Of a stretch of 64,000 bases of DNA, positions 22,552-34,550 are shown one piece after another. Position numbers and translations under genes: made by a program. The stretch covers positions 99,243 to 163,242 of the forward strand of contig JACCGJ010013208.1 of NCBI GenBank assembly GCA_013407085.1, read 5' to 3'. The notes beneath the pieces were generated by a model. That model had not been told where the DNA came from and did not search any database. It saw only the letters and a list, made by a program, of their open reading frames with translations. Positions within the stretch are counted from its first letter, which is position 1. The number at the start of each line of letters is the position of its first letter. Source of the DNA: Atriophallophorus winterbourni. Taxonomy: Eukaryota > Platyhelminthes > Trematoda > Plagiorchiida > Microphallidae.

Positions 22552-24115
22552 TTTCTGAATTGCTTAATGGCGCTGCGGATCTCTTCCTTCGTGGGTACAC
22601 AGCACCTGATTGGCAGATGGCTTCCAGCTGGAAATATCTCAGATGGGTTTGAAGAAGCTGGTCCGTTGAGTAACTCGTGAAAGTGCTCGATCCACCTCTT
22701 TTTCTTTCCTTCTTCGTCTGTCATCACTTCTCCATCTATGTTCCTCACATGCTTTTCTGGCTTGGTAAACTTTCCTGATAGCTTATTTGATAGTGTATTA
22801 CAGGTCCTCGGTGTTGTTCTGATGCGCTGCTTCTTCTGCTTCTATGGCTAGTGTCTCTACGAAATTCTGTTTGTCTGCTCTGACGCTCCGCTTGACAATT
22901 CTATTTGCTTCTGTATATTCTTCGCTTTTGTTGTTCTAGTTCTGCTGTTGCTCACCGTTGCTTTCTTTTCTATTCTTTCTTCTATCTTCTGTATCGTCCT
23001 TGCTGAGATCCATTCCTTGTGCATGAATGTTTTGAGGCCGAGTACTTTTTGACATGCTGAGGTCAGCGCTTCTTTCATTTCCGGCCACTTCTGTTATATC
23101 GCCTCCTATTCAAGTAGCCCTTCCAGGACCTGGAACTTGTTGAAGAGGGTGACCTTGAACTCTTCTTCCTTCTTCTGTTATTCAGGATAGTGGTGTTATA
23201 GTGTTGTCGTTGGCTGGACTCCTCTATCCAGTTTTTCAACTTCAGCTTCAACTTGGCGACAAGTCGAAAGCAACGTCAGCTCCTTGTTTGAGGCTTACAT
23301 CTTGAAGAGAGTGTCAAAACTTCTTCTCGATGCACTTGTAGCCGATCTGTTTTTTTGTCATCAGGTCTGGTGACATCCAATTCGCCTTGTGTATCCTTAT
23401 ATGGTGAAAAATACTTCCTCTGATGACCAGATTGCTTGCGGCACATAGGTCGGTGAATCTCTCCCAGTTGTCATTCATCTCACCTAACCCTTGCTGCCAC
23501 ATGACATCCTAATACCTTTTTGTTTTCACTGCCATTCTTGGCGTTGAAGTCACTTATTACAATGACGAAGTCCCACTTTGGTCTGTCTTGTATGATGGTT
23601 GATAGTCTGTTGTAAAAAGCCTCCTTCTCATCATCTTCACTGTCGTTTGTCGGGGCGTAGCACTGGATTATGTCCATATTGTTCCTCTTCTTCTCTGTAT
23701 AGAATGAGGCTGTGATGACCCATGGTCCGTGCGCCTCCGATACAATGAGCGCTCTCTGTGCCTAGTTGGAAACCATCATGGCCACTCACTGGGTGTGTGC
23801 GGCATCTTCCTGCTTGTGGCCAGAGTACAACAGTAATTCACGCGAGGTCAGTCGCATCTGCCCGGAACCAATCCATCTTGACTCACTGATTCCTAAGACT
23901 TTTAGGTTATACTTCCTTATCTTTGCGACCAGTTACATTGTCCTTTCAGTCTTATAATGATCCGGAAGATTCATGTGGTAATGGCAGTGGTGGTCCTGAT
24001 GGAGACGATGGCCATCGGCCTGACTGCTTCCAGGTGACTCTGGCTTTCACCGTCTGACGTCATACACCTTCCAGCTGGGGGGGTCCACATGCATCCTCTT
24101 AACTTGCGGTACTTT
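22552..24115 (-). mobile_element. RTE-B, 5' half (endonuclease to linker), decayed
   Basis: Minus-strand continuation of RTE-B. From its 5' end it shows a Trp-Ile-Gly-Ser-Gly block (near 23870), Gln-Cys-Tyr-Ala-Pro-Thr-Asn and Asp-Phe-Asn-Ala-Lys (23480-23677), and a linker with Trp-Ile-Glu-His-Phe-His-Glu-Leu-Leu-Asn-Gly (near 22690), typical of RTE between endonuclease and RT. Frameshifts and stops are common. It ends abruptly at 22552, where the 3' end of CR1-1a begins. Confidence 0.8.
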
Positions 24116-24230
24116 GCTTAGATCATGCACGTGATTTCACATGCACACAGCATATTTCGAAATTCACGTTTTTGTCATTTGAAACATGAATAATGTATTT
24201 TTTGTGCTCACGTACCCATCAGTCACACAC

Positions 24231-24267
24231 CACAACCGGTTTTTAACTGTTTGCCGTCATCAGGTGG
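24231..24267 (-). ncRNA. Decayed hammerhead-like motif, ACCGGU family
   Basis: Minus strand: CACCTGATGA, CGGCAAACAG, TTAAAAA, CCGGTT, GTGG. The CUGAUGA core is complete but the second core box has lost its G (GAAA became AAAA) and stem II pairs weakly. Probably inactive. Confidence 0.5.
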
Positions 24268-24354
24268 GACGGTAATCTCGGATTAAGCGAGTCTTGAAAC
24301 AAGAAAAGTTTAAAACAAAAGGGTTTATTTGCTTGCATTTCCATCATACACTCG

Positions 24355-24396
24355 CCCCGTGACCGGTGTTTTGGTGTTTGCACTCATCAGGTAGGG
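24355..24396 (-). ncRNA. Decayed hammerhead-like motif, ACCGGU family
   Basis: Minus strand: CCCTACCTGATGAGTGC, identical over its 5' half to the intact motif at 10732, then AAACACCAAAACACCGGTC. The GAAA box and the 3' side of stem II are damaged, while the cleavage triplet GTC is kept. It is a degraded sister of the 10.7 kb ribozyme. Confidence 0.55.
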
Positions 24397-24428
24397 ACAG
24401 TAGGATCAGGATTGGCATGCGTTTGAAC

Positions 24429-26805
24429 TTACTGATACGCCGTCTATCTTGGACCTAATACTGACAAATGAAGAGCACGTGATTGAAAGTCTCACTTTGA
24501 AGCTCCTACAGGACTCAGTGACAACTTAGTTATTACGTTTGACTATATTTGCCAGGCAATCAGAACAAGTGACATCAACAAGGTGATTAGAAAAATTGAC
24601 TTTCCACAACTTAAATCCACTCTTATGAACGCCACAGACCCTGGTCTTAAGTCCGACAACGTGCACGATAAGTGACAGTGGATGATAACCGAACTTAAAT
24701 TTGCCGTTGAAATGCACTCTCATCTTGTTCCAAAGGTGCAAAAAATGGATATACATTTAAGCTGAGAAGCCGAACACGAAAATGATTGACCTTGCGAAAT
24801 GCTGCATGGCGAGCTCATCGACATGATACCACTGTTGAGAGTTAGGAGACTTTCCGTTTGCTGAGAAATAAGGTAAACAAACTTGTTGTTGATGACAAAC
24901 TGAATTGTCAAAATCATTTACTCAATAAAATGGAATCAAACCCCAAAATTCTCTACCAGATCATAAATAACCGGTCAAGGGTGAAACCAGGAGTTGCCGC
25001 TCTAAAGACACGTGATGGAACAACAACTACAGCATCGCAATCTGTCGAAGTTCTAGCCCATTTCTTCCCCACTGTGTTCACCCCACGAAACACCGTTACC
25101 TGTCCCTTAACTCCCGTCATCTCACCCGAAAATGTTTTACAACAACTAACTATTACATCGGAGAGTGTCCTCCGCACATTGCTAAATCTCAACACGATAA
25201 AATCTCCCGGAGCCGACGAAATTACCCCCCTGATTCTTAAAAACTGTGCTTATACTTTGTGTACGCCGCTCACATACTTGTTTAAACTCTCTTTAACCCA
25301 AAGTTTCGTTCCCTGTGATTGGAAGAATGACATCATTACCCCCATCCACAAAGGAGGAAACCGTTCCGAAGTATCCAACTATCGACCAGTAACACTACTA
25401 CCGGTGATCTCTAAAGTGATGGAGCGCCTCGTAGCAAACAGCGTCACAAAACATCTGGAAGACAATTGCTTGCTCACCTTCGAATAACACGGCTTCAGAA
25501 AAAAGACACTCTTGCCTTTCAAACCTTCTGCTCGCCCTCGATGAATGGACACAAGCTGTAGACAAATGTCTCACAATACACGCTTGTTATCTTGATATGT
25601 CAAAACATTCGATCGTGTCAACCACAGTTTGTTACTACAAAAGATGGAGCTATGTGGAATCAAGGGTTCATTACTAGCCTGGTTTGAGGATTATCTCCGC
25701 GACCGTGTCATTCGAGTAAGGGTTGATGGTGCTTTGTCATGACCTATTGCTTTAACGAGTGGGGTGCCGCAGGGATCAGTGCTTGGACCACTTCTTTGCG
25801 GATGACATCAAGCTGTGGACACAAGTAAGTACAACTGAGGATTGCAGAGAGCTTCAGCTGGACCTCGATGCCTTACATGACTGGTCAGTTAGAAATGAAC
25901 TACCTTTCAATGTCATAAAATGCAAGCTATTGACTGTTGGGAGACATTTTGAGTACCTCTACACCCTTGGTTCCCATATTCTTGAAAGCACTGACAAGGA
26001 GAAGGACTTGGGTGTGTGGGTGAGCAGCACTTTGAAACCGTCACATAACGTCACAGCTGTCTATGAAAAGACGTCACGAGTACTGCTACTGCAAAAACGC
26101 GTGTTCGGGAGTTTCACTAAGCAAACCGTTCATCGAATAGTTAATACGTACTTGAGGCCAACCATGGAGTATGCGGTTCAGGCTTGGTCACCCTGTCTAC
26201 AGAAGGACATCAGCCTCTTGCAGAGAATATATCATCGGATCACCAAGCTCGTACGCGGTTTAAAGCACAAACAATACGAAGATCGTATTGCAAGTCTCAA
26301 TCTATTCGACTTTCGCTACCGCCGTCTTAGAGGTGATTTGATACTTATGTTCAATATACTGCATACCCCCAATCATCCCTTAAATCAACTATTCACGCGA
26401 CTACCACCCAGAACCCGCTAGAGTCACGACTATACAGTACATATTCCCGACTCGAGACTAAACTGTCGAAGGTACTTTTATTCTGTACGTGTATGCTTTA
26501 CCTGGAACTACCTACCTTGTAATGTTGCACATTCGCCCAACTTGGATATATTCAAATCGAATTTGGACAATTTCATGTTGACCAATCCAAACTTTGAACC
26601 TATATATTTTACACCATAAAAGCTTTGAACTTTGTAACTAGTTTCTGTCCAATCGATTTTTGCTTGATTCCTAAACTGCTCATTAAGCAAACAAATCCCG
26701 TTTTTCTACCCTTGTTATTTGTAATTCCCATATTATTCTGTGGTTCTTGTCAAGCTATATACTTTTTAGACCATTAAAATTGAATTGTATTGAATTGAAT
26801 TACTT
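24429..26805 (+). mobile_element. CR1-2 copy (+), 5'-truncated, broken ORF2
   Basis: The element begins inside the endonuclease domain (Ser-Ile-Leu-Asp-Leu-Ile-Leu-Thr near 24450) and runs to a 3' tail of TTGAAT-type repeats ending about 26800. RT blocks are visible: Lys-Ser-Pro-Gly-Ala-Asp (near 25203), Tyr-Arg-Pro-Val-Thr-Leu-Leu-Pro-Val (near 25382), a damaged His-Gly-Phe-Arg (25490), and Phe-Ala-Asp-Asp (near 25795). At 25790 the Gly-Pro-Leu-Leu-Phe box joins directly to the FADD box, indicating a small deletion. C-terminal blocks run to about 26610. Same family as the minus-strand copy at 50263-54590. Confidence 0.8.
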
Positions 26806-27435
26806 ATAACTTAGACACGATTTTAGTATTAAAGGCCTAAAACATATCTTTTCGGGTGACATCATCTAGTTATAATAGGTGAAAATTTATAAATCTGAAA
26901 CTTTTTAGTGGACTAAGTGGATTTAATGAAAAAGGTATCAACAAATCAATTCGATCATTCGCTTTGGTTTTACGACCACGTACTGGACCCGCAAATGTTT
27001 ATAAGTCGAAGTTACTCGCGAGTAGTCATTTTTACCCAACATTTATTTATTCACATTCACTCCGAACCACATTTGAACGAACGCTTGCGCATACAACCGT
27101 AGTTTTATATCGCTAGCTTGAAAATAAAAGTAGAGTATAATGAGCATGGTAAGTGATGGAACGAAATGTTTTAGAGTTGAAATCCGTTTTAGTCGAGCCA
27201 CTGTCGTCGTTACCGAAAACTTCATGACCGTCCCATTATGAAAAAGTAAGTGTTGTTCCTGCTGTCTGTGAGCTCAAAGTCTTTGCATATCAAAGAGATA
27301 CAGTCCATTACCGACTAAACCTGCTTTTCTGAGTGAGTAATAATGGTTGCTTGATATGCAACCAAGAATCGTTAATTATAGCATTCCGTGCCACAAGTAT
27401 GGCATTTTTAAACAATTGGTATTAAAAATGCCATT
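26806..27435. other. No gene recognised
   Basis: About 0.6 kb between two CR1 fragments. AT-rich, no motif seen. It could be the 5' part of the CR1-3 fragment, too diverged to recognise. Confidence 0.4.
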
Positions 27436-28194
27436 ATGTGGATGTTTTACGATACCGCGATCTGACAACTATAAAGGGCAAGGTCCTAGCCCTTTGAAGC
27501 TAACCTTCTTCACGACCGAAATGATCGATACTATCAAATGTGAATAGGAAGCTAATAGAAAAAAACCTACCCCAAAACGTCAAGTTGAGCTTGCACAGGG
27601 TAATAGCCGGAAGCAAGCAAACGGATAGTACCATCCAAAATCGCCTAGTGATGAGGTTCAACCTGAATGTCATACTATAGCTCAAAAAAACTTGAGCATT
27701 CCGACTCTAACTGAGTCGTCCAATTGATAACTTTTCATGATTTGGATACCACAAACTTTATAAGATGTTTATATACAAATGCGCAAAGCCTTCCGAACAA
27801 ATTAGCTGAGTTGACCGATATATGTTCGCGCTACTCAGCTGACATTATCGCCATTACAGAAACATGGTATTTTTCCCAATTGATTGCAACGGAGATATCA
27901 ATTCCAAATATGAACTTGATGAGGAACGATCGAGAGAGAAGTGGTGGTGGTGTTGATCTTTATTATCATAATCGACTCCAGTGCCATTCAATGTACAACA
28001 CAGAATTCACCCTCGATGATACAATTTGGTGTTCTTTAACGTTGATGTCTGGTGAAGTTGCATTATTGGTATGGTCTACCGGTCTCCTTCATCTACGGAA
28101 TAGTACAACGAACGGTTGATCCAAGTGCTTCAGCGCTTGACTCGCACACAGCAAGCAACGACACTTATTATGGGTACTAACACCTAATGGATTG
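27436..28194 (+). mobile_element. CR1-3 fragment: ORF1 end plus endonuclease start
   Basis: The first part matches the C-terminal block of CR1 ORF1 (Tyr-Lys-Gly-Gln-Gly-Pro-Ser-Pro-Leu-Lys-Leu-Thr-Phe-Phe-Thr, near 27470). A new frame from 27724 to 28119 gives the start of the endonuclease: Tyr-Thr-Asn-Ala-Gln-Ser-Leu, Ile-Thr-Glu-Thr-Trp, Arg-Ser-Gly-Gly-Gly-Val. A frameshift near 28065 moves the Tyr-Arg-Ser-Pro-Ser block into another frame. The protein is only moderately like CR1-1, so this is a separate family. It breaks off at a 20-bp tandem duplication and continues as CR1-1b. Confidence 0.75.
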
Positions 28195-28214
28195 TACTAA
28201 CACCTAATGGATTG
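28175..28214 (+). repeat. 20-bp perfect tandem duplication at a CR1-CR1 junction
   Basis: The 20-mer tactaacacctaatggattg occurs twice head to tail (28175-28194 and 28195-28214). The end of the unit ('ctaatggattg') corresponds to the CR1-1 sequence 'ctcatggattg' at 20800, so the duplication lies exactly where CR1-3 gives way to CR1-1b. This looks like a scar of strand slippage or end joining. Confidence 0.85.
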
Positions 28215-29046
28215 ACCCACACTGCCCAAGATACCACCGATTCTTTAGCAACGTTTTACTCATTTGTCTTCAATCCCAAGCGTTGTATACCATATCAAGT
28301 TTCATCAAGTTCGCCACATTTCGAATTATTAAGTGAAATGACTATCAACGAATACATGGTTGGGCGGGAACTTTGTCGACTAAACGAAAAGAAGTCCCCT
28401 GGCGCAGACAAAATTACCCCCGCCGTACTTCGCAGGTGTCGCGTTGCTTTGACTGCTCCTCTCACTCGCATATTCAATCTCAGCTTAAATGAAGGAAAAA
28501 TACCACCGCAATGGAAAGCAGGGATGATAACTCCTATTTATAAAGGCGGTAGCCGTTCAGACACAGCAAACTATAGACTGGTAACGTTACTTCCAGTGAT
28601 CGCTAAATTAATGGAACGCATTGTGACTGCGCGCATAAGAGAACATTTTGAAAACCAAAAAAAATTGACCGCAGCACAACACGGTTTTCGAAGAGATCGT
28701 TGCTGTTTATCTCACCTTCTTACAACGTTCGAGGATTGAACCAAGGCACTAGACGAAGGTATGGGTGTACATGCTTGCTACATCGATATTTCCAAAGCTT
28801 TCGATAGAGTCAACCATGACATCTTAATTAAAAAGCTCGAATCTTATGGAATAACGGGAATATTGCTAAATTGGATAAGGGACTATCTTACTGATAGACA
28901 CGTCCAAGTGCGCGTTTGCAGCACTTTATCTAGGAAAATAGACGTCACGAGTGGAGTTCCGCAAGGCTCGGTGCTTGGACCTCTTCTATTCTTGGTGTAT
29001 ATAAACGATATAGTAGAGGATATTGGATGCAACTTGATACTATTTG

Positions 29047-31661
29047 CCTACTTACTTTTGTGCGGCTGGCTCCACGGGTGGATTAGTCGGCTTCATTGAT
29101 GTCTCGGATCGCACCAGCCCACGCACGTCGATCGGAGGCGAGATCGTTGCAGATCGTGATCCAGTCTCGTTCCCACCTGCGAACTCCGTAGACGGTACGC
29201 AGACCCAGGGTGTCTACATCCTCTTTCACAGTTGACAGCCAGGTTTTCACTTGACCACCTTGCCGCCGACGCCAGGTGCGAACGGGTTTGGGGTCGAGGA
29301 CGAGTTTTGGAAGTGCTGTGTCTGTCTTTCGGAGGACGTGGCCAAACCATTGCAGCCTTCGCCGTTGTATGTGAGCGGAAAGTGGAGATAGTCCGCTGCA
29401 ACGCTCTCGTACGGCTGCGTTAGATACTCGGTCAGTATATCGGATGCCCAAGATTACCCTAAGGCACCAATGGTCGAACACTTCTAATGTGCGTACATCC
29501 TGTGACCTTAAAGGCCATGTCTCGCATCCATAAAGCAGTACAGGGCGGATCGCTGCTTGATAAACACGCGTCTTAGTTTTTAGGCTGATCCCGGGCTTGC
29601 GCCAAAGGGTGCCTTTCAACTGCAAAAACGCATTACGAGCACGATCGACCCTTAACTTCACTTCATCTTTCGCCTGACCATTGGGCAATATACTTGAGCC
29701 GAGATATTTAAAGACTGGAACGTATTCGATTGGACAACCCTGGACGCGAAGTGGCTGGATGCCTGGTGTGTCGGAATAAAAAAATGCCTTGGTCTTAGCC
29801 GCGTTTATCTCAAGACCGACTTTCGCGGCAGTGGCACTAATGCGGTCTAAAACGCTTTGCAGCATTTCGGTATTGTCGCCCAGAACGACTATATCGTCAG
29901 CGTAGTCAAGGTCGGAAATCCATAGATCCGTTGAAATTTGCACCCCTTGATACCCTGTTAACGCCTGGTTCATTATCCAGTCTACGACATAGTTAAACAT
30001 AACCGGCGATAACGGACAACCTTGCCTGACTCCTGTGTGCAAGTTAAATTCACGCGATTCTTCACCGTAGACACGAACCCGTGCCCTTGTAGAGCTGTAA
30101 TAGGCTCTGATTAGGTTGACGAGCTTTAATGGAACCCCATCCGCTAGCATGATGTCCCATAAACAACCACGGTCTACGGAGTCGAAGGCGGCGCGGAAGT
30201 CAATAAAGCAAGCTATCGTTTGCTGTTGATACCGTGCACGGTGCTCGAGGATCCTGCGCAAAGTAAATATTTGATCTACGCAACCCATCCCAGGGCGAAA
30301 TCCACCTTGGTTAACTCTGGTGCGCAGATTTCTTTCGGCGGAGAACCGATTAAGCAGGAGCGTTGCAAACACTTTAGCAGCGGTGTCGATTAGACTTATT
30401 CCGCGGTAATTGGAGCACACAGATTTATCTCCACGTTTCGGCAGTGGTAGAATGATAGACATCCCCCAGTCTGATGGGAAAACTTCCGTCTCCCAGATCG
30501 AACAAAACAGCCGATGTAGCGGAGATAATAATACGTCGGCACAGGCTTTAATAAGTTCAACGGAAATTCCGTCCGCACCTGGCGATTTACCATTCTGCAT
30601 TCGTCGTAAAACACTTGATATCTCGTATTCTGATGGTGCCTCGCAGTTGACCGGGTATTCACAGCTATTTATCGGGGAAGTGAATACTGCATTGATAGAT
30701 GACGGGCGGTTCAGTAGCTGACTGAAGTGCTCAACCCACCTATCGATCTTTTGATGAAGGTCAAATATCATCTGTCCTGACGAATCTCGAAGGTTCGTAC
30801 AAAAACCACAGCTTCCAGATGCTCTGCGAATCAGGCGAAACAGTCGTCCAAAGTCTCCTATACTTGCTGCGGCTTCCATTTCGGATGCGGTTTCCGCCCA
30901 GTATAGCTGACGATCCTTGCGGGCTGATCGTGTAGCAGCTCTCCTAAGGAGGCGATAATCAGATGCACCATGCATTCGGGCGTCTCTTGCCCGGGCAGAG
31001 AGCTCGATTGTGTTCTGAGAAATCCAATCTCGTCGGCGACGAGAGGCCGTGCCTAGGGTTTTTAGTGCTGCAGTCTGAGTAGCGGTCTTCAGTCTGGACC
31101 ACTGTTGTTCGACTGATGCATCACTCCCATCCAACCGCTCAGCGATATCGTCAATGAGCTTCTGACGTTGGGTCGGGTTTCCTAAGGCTTCCAAGTTTAA
31201 GCGCTTCCTAGGAGTTTTCCTTTGGCGGTTAAGCAGGCGAAGTCGGAGCTTTGCGCGAACAAGTGTGTGATCGGGGCCTGCTGCGTTCCCTGTTTCGGCT
31301 CCACGATAGGACCTACAGTCGAGCACCGAAGACATCCAACGTGCGCGAATTAGAACATAATCGATCTGGTTCGCCGTTCTACCATCGTTCGAGTACCATG
31401 TGACCAAGTGTTTTTTAGGGTGCTGGAAGTTAGTGTTACAGACGCATAGGTGATTGTAGGCCGCAAACTCGATCAGTCGATCGCCATTCGCGCAGCGCTG
31501 CCCTAGGCCAAATTTTCCCAGGATTCGGTTTGTTGCGGAATCTGCTGATCCTGTACGAGCGTTCCAGTCACCAGCCACAACCAGTACGTCGTTTCCAGCA
31601 ACTCTATCGACTACGGATTGAAGTTGGTTATAAAAATCATCTTTTGTAGTTTGGTCGGCTG
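29047..31661 (-). mobile_element. RTE-A, 5'-truncated, otherwise open
   Basis: Minus-strand RTE-type non-LTR element inserted into the FADD codons of CR1-1b. After the stop codon only about 35 bases remain, ending in an AAAGTAAGTA-type tail, as in RTE elements with very short 3' UTRs. The 5' end is cut within the endonuclease. Left and right CR1-1b edges read '...tttgc' and 'gctgatgat...', so at most a 2-base duplication (gc) is visible. This is the best-preserved RTE in the window. Confidence 0.88.
29083..31661 (-). CDS. RTE-A endonuclease-reverse transcriptase (5'-partial)
   Basis: About 860 codons without interruption. From the truncated start: the end of the 'YAPT' region, then Gly-Asp-Trp-Asn-Ala-Arg-Thr-Gly, Asn-Gln-Ile-Asp-Tyr-Val and Gly-Pro-Asp-His of the endonuclease. 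The RT domain has Lys-Ser-Pro-Gly-Ala-Asp, Tyr-Arg-Gly-Ile-Ser-Leu-Ile, Gly-Gly-Phe-Arg-Pro-Gly, Asp-Phe-Arg-Ala-Ala-Phe-Asp-Ser-Val, Gly-Val-Arg-Gln-Gly-Cys-Pro-Leu-Ser-Pro and an intact Tyr-Ala-Asp-Asp. The tail has Leu-Leu-Tyr-Gly-Cys-Glu-Thr-Trp and Arg-Leu-Gln-Trp-Phe-Gly-His-Val. The open frame extends upstream to 31818, but those extra 52 codons are antisense CR1-1b sequence. Without its own start the protein is unlikely to be made. GC content is higher than in the neighbours. Confidence 0.85.
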
Positions 31662-34496
31662 ATGATATTAAAATATGGAAACGTGTCAGTTCTGTTAATG
31701 AATGTATGGCATTACAACGGGATCTAATCATCTTATTTCGTTGGTCCCAGTTAAATGAGTTACCATTTAACCCTGCGAAATGTAAAATGCTGCAGCTTGG
31801 GAAATCTCTGCACCACACGTATCAGCTTGGCATGCAAGATCTCGTCTGGACCACAGCAGATAAAGATCTGGGTATCTGGGTTTCGTTTAACCTGAAGTCG
31901 GGACAGCATTGCCGGATGGTGTACAATAAAGCTTGCCGTATCTTGAGTCTTCTCAAAAGAATATTCTGGATTTTTACGCCCGAAACCCTACTCCGGGTAA
32001 TTAACACATATATACGTCCTGTTATGGAATATTCCATCCAAGCCTGGGCACCGTGGCTGAGGAAGGACATCGAACTACTCGACAGGATTTATCATTGTGC
32101 TACAAGTTGGTCCCCCCTTACAGAAATTTGCCTTTCACAGAACGAATGTTAAAACTGAACCTACACCATTTTACCCAACGACGGATACGTAGTGACTTCC
32201 TGTTGACATTCAAAATCCTGCATACTGAAAACCATCCGCTTAAACACTTGCTAAAGCAAAATGGCCTTACTCGAACACGAACACATTCAAAGGCTTTAAG
32301 CATTCCGCATTCTCGATTGGATATACGTCGTAATTTTTTATCCGTAAGAATTTGTTTCACTTGGAACTATTTGCCTGAAGAAATCACATGATCAGAATCT
32401 GTTGAGGTTTTCGCTTCCAAACTCGATGAGTTTATGACGAACCGTGCGGTATGTGGGACTGTCCCTATTAATATATATAGATTTATATTCAATATACCTT
32501 GTCATCCTATGGTTATTGTTAAGCTTACTGCTTTTTCTACAATAAAATTTTATGAGTTCTGAGCCACATTTTAGTTATGCTCCAGCATATATTCGGACGG
32601 GTCTCCCCTGAAACATTCCCCGTGGTTGATTACTCAGTGTAAGCTTAGGCAGCATGGCTGCAAAATGACAACAAACTGCTCGAGAGGATTTATCACCGAA
32701 CAACTAAAATGGTTCACGGTCTTCGCAACTTCACATATGAGGATCGACTCGGATACTTGGATTCGATTGGATTTAATCCGCAACTCTAAAATATAGGACT
32801 CATAGATCCATCCTCTGAAACATCTATTTTGTCTCCGCTAAAGCGATACCACACGCATTAACACATTGGCATAGGATATTCCACATTCTCACCGAAACTG
32901 CCGTCGGTTCTTCTATTCGGTGCGCGTTTGTTTCTTAAGAACGTTATACAATCATCTAGTGAATGGATTTTCGAGAACAAACTGGATATATTTATGCTTG
33001 GTAATTCCACACTACATCCCGTTTATATAACTTAGTTGAGCAATCTTACACGACATTTATCGGGACGATTATTTTTTCATCATACCGAGACAATACACGA
33101 CATTTTTTCTAACTACAAACCCGTCGATTTTCCTAGTGCATCAATTTTGGTATATATTCAGTGTCGTTATACGATGATGTTGTGTAGCTACAAGGTTTTT
33201 ATGCCATATATTCTGGAAAACTTCAAATTCCGGATGGTCCAGGGCTTATTACATTAAATGGTCTGCGATTTGCACTCATCCGACCGTTAATAGAGACAGA
33301 CTTATCGCAAGGTTTGCCGTGTTCATTCAGCTTTAGAGTGAAATTCGCAACAGATTATAAGAGTAAGATTTTTTCCGGCAAGGAGTTCAAATTGAAACAC
33401 ATTCTACCTAAATACAAATTAAGGGCGACTATCCAATCGAGAAAGCTGTAGTAAGCGATTACGTGGGTGATTTGGTGAATAGTTTTGAAGCCCTATGTGT
33501 GGTCACTTTGTCTCTGAGGAATATCTGCTAGTTTGAGTTGGACTATTCGCTTTTGTACTGGAAAATTCTAGTAAATTGAGGTCAGGGACTTCAATGTCCG
33601 AACGCAGCAACGGCGACCACTTAGATTAGATAATTATACAACGTATACGACTCACTCCCATGTGGTATAGCGCATACGGCTAGCTAGCCGAAATACCTCC
33701 AAGTTGGTGCCAGCTAGGTACTCGGTTCTCCGGGATCAGCGAAAGATTCCGCGGTGTTGTCTGCGGATGTGGTGTTTTCGCCTGGCAAGCGTACTCCCTA
33801 TAGCAAGCCACAAAAATCAAATGACATCATGATAGGGCGGATGTGACTCGCCGCATTAAGTCACTTCCCCTTGTCCTATCTAAGGACAAGGATAGCGAAA
33901 ACTGCAGTCACCAACCAATCGACGGGGTTATCCTAATCAAAGATAGTCTGAGGTGTGGCAGAGATTTGATGGAAGGAACAAGCCTCGGAGATGGAGAGCG
34001 TCAGCTATGGGCAACATGCGAAGGCTATACCAATTCAACAATGTCAGTGACCTAAAGCCGCAGGCCTTAGTGAAGCCTCGAGGTTGATGGCTCGCGCACG
34101 AGCCTTTATAGGCGTTTAGACACCGCCATCCCTTAATCTCCTTTGCAATTATCCGTGATGCTAGCAAAGACATTGGTCGCCATCCATCTTCACAGGCTTA
34201 CGCCGATTCGATGGCACTTCTCTCGAAGAGCTAGCTGGTTTTCGGTTAGGTCACGAGTGTATACCAAAGTAGCCGATTAGCTGCCAACTTATGCTTTGAC
34301 TGGTGGGCGCGCTCACCTGGATGGGGTGCAAAGTACGGCATAAACTAAAATATGCAGTTATCTTATCAGTTCCCTCCGGGATTATTGTACACTCCTGTTA
34401 AACAGCACCCTGAATGTACCTGGTGTACATACATACATAAAAACATTTCTCTAATACGATAAGGCATAGGAACAACATAATGTAAATCAAAGTGGT

Positions 34497-34512
34497 GGCC
34501 CTAAAGAGGACC
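34497..34512 (-). terminator. Histone 3' stem-loop, mutated copy
   Basis: Minus strand GGTCCTCTTTAGGGCC. The intact copy at 41281-41296 is GGCCCTCTTTAGGGCC, so one C-G pair has become a T-G wobble. It belongs to the truncated H2A copy in arm 1. Confidence 0.75.
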
Positions 34513-34550
34513 GTTGTCAACAATCTCTTCCTTCGCCGAAGGTTTGCACC

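Larger units (their letters stand above)
24116..24428 (-). repeat. Two hammerhead-like repeat remnants
   Basis: No gene. The segment holds two minus-strand motifs of the ACCGGU hammerhead family (listed separately) with their flanks. The flank 'gtgctcacgtacccatc' (24204-24220) resembles the flanks of the copies at 38563 and 39636, so these are copies of one dispersed repeat family. Confidence 0.5.
28190..32563 (+). mobile_element. CR1-1b, interrupted by RTE-A
   Basis: A second copy of the CR1-1 family, very similar to CR1-1a at the DNA level. It begins in the linker before the RT, and carries Lys-Ser-Pro-Gly-Ala-Asp, His-Gly-Phe-Arg and Ala-Phe-Asp-Arg-Val-Asn-His up to 29046. The frame is open except for TGA at 28737-28739, where CR1-1a has TGG. 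RTE-A interrupts the FADD box. The second part (31662-32563) resumes with Ala-Asp-Asp, has a one-base deletion near 32106, and ends with the family's 3' UTR and 'gttctgag' at 32563. Arm 1 of the inverted duplication starts at the next base. Confidence 0.85.

Noticed and set aside
29083..31818. A single 911-codon protein-coding gene on the minus strand
   Set aside because: The first 52 codons are antisense to CR1-1b; only the rest is RTE. It is a chance extension of a truncated element.
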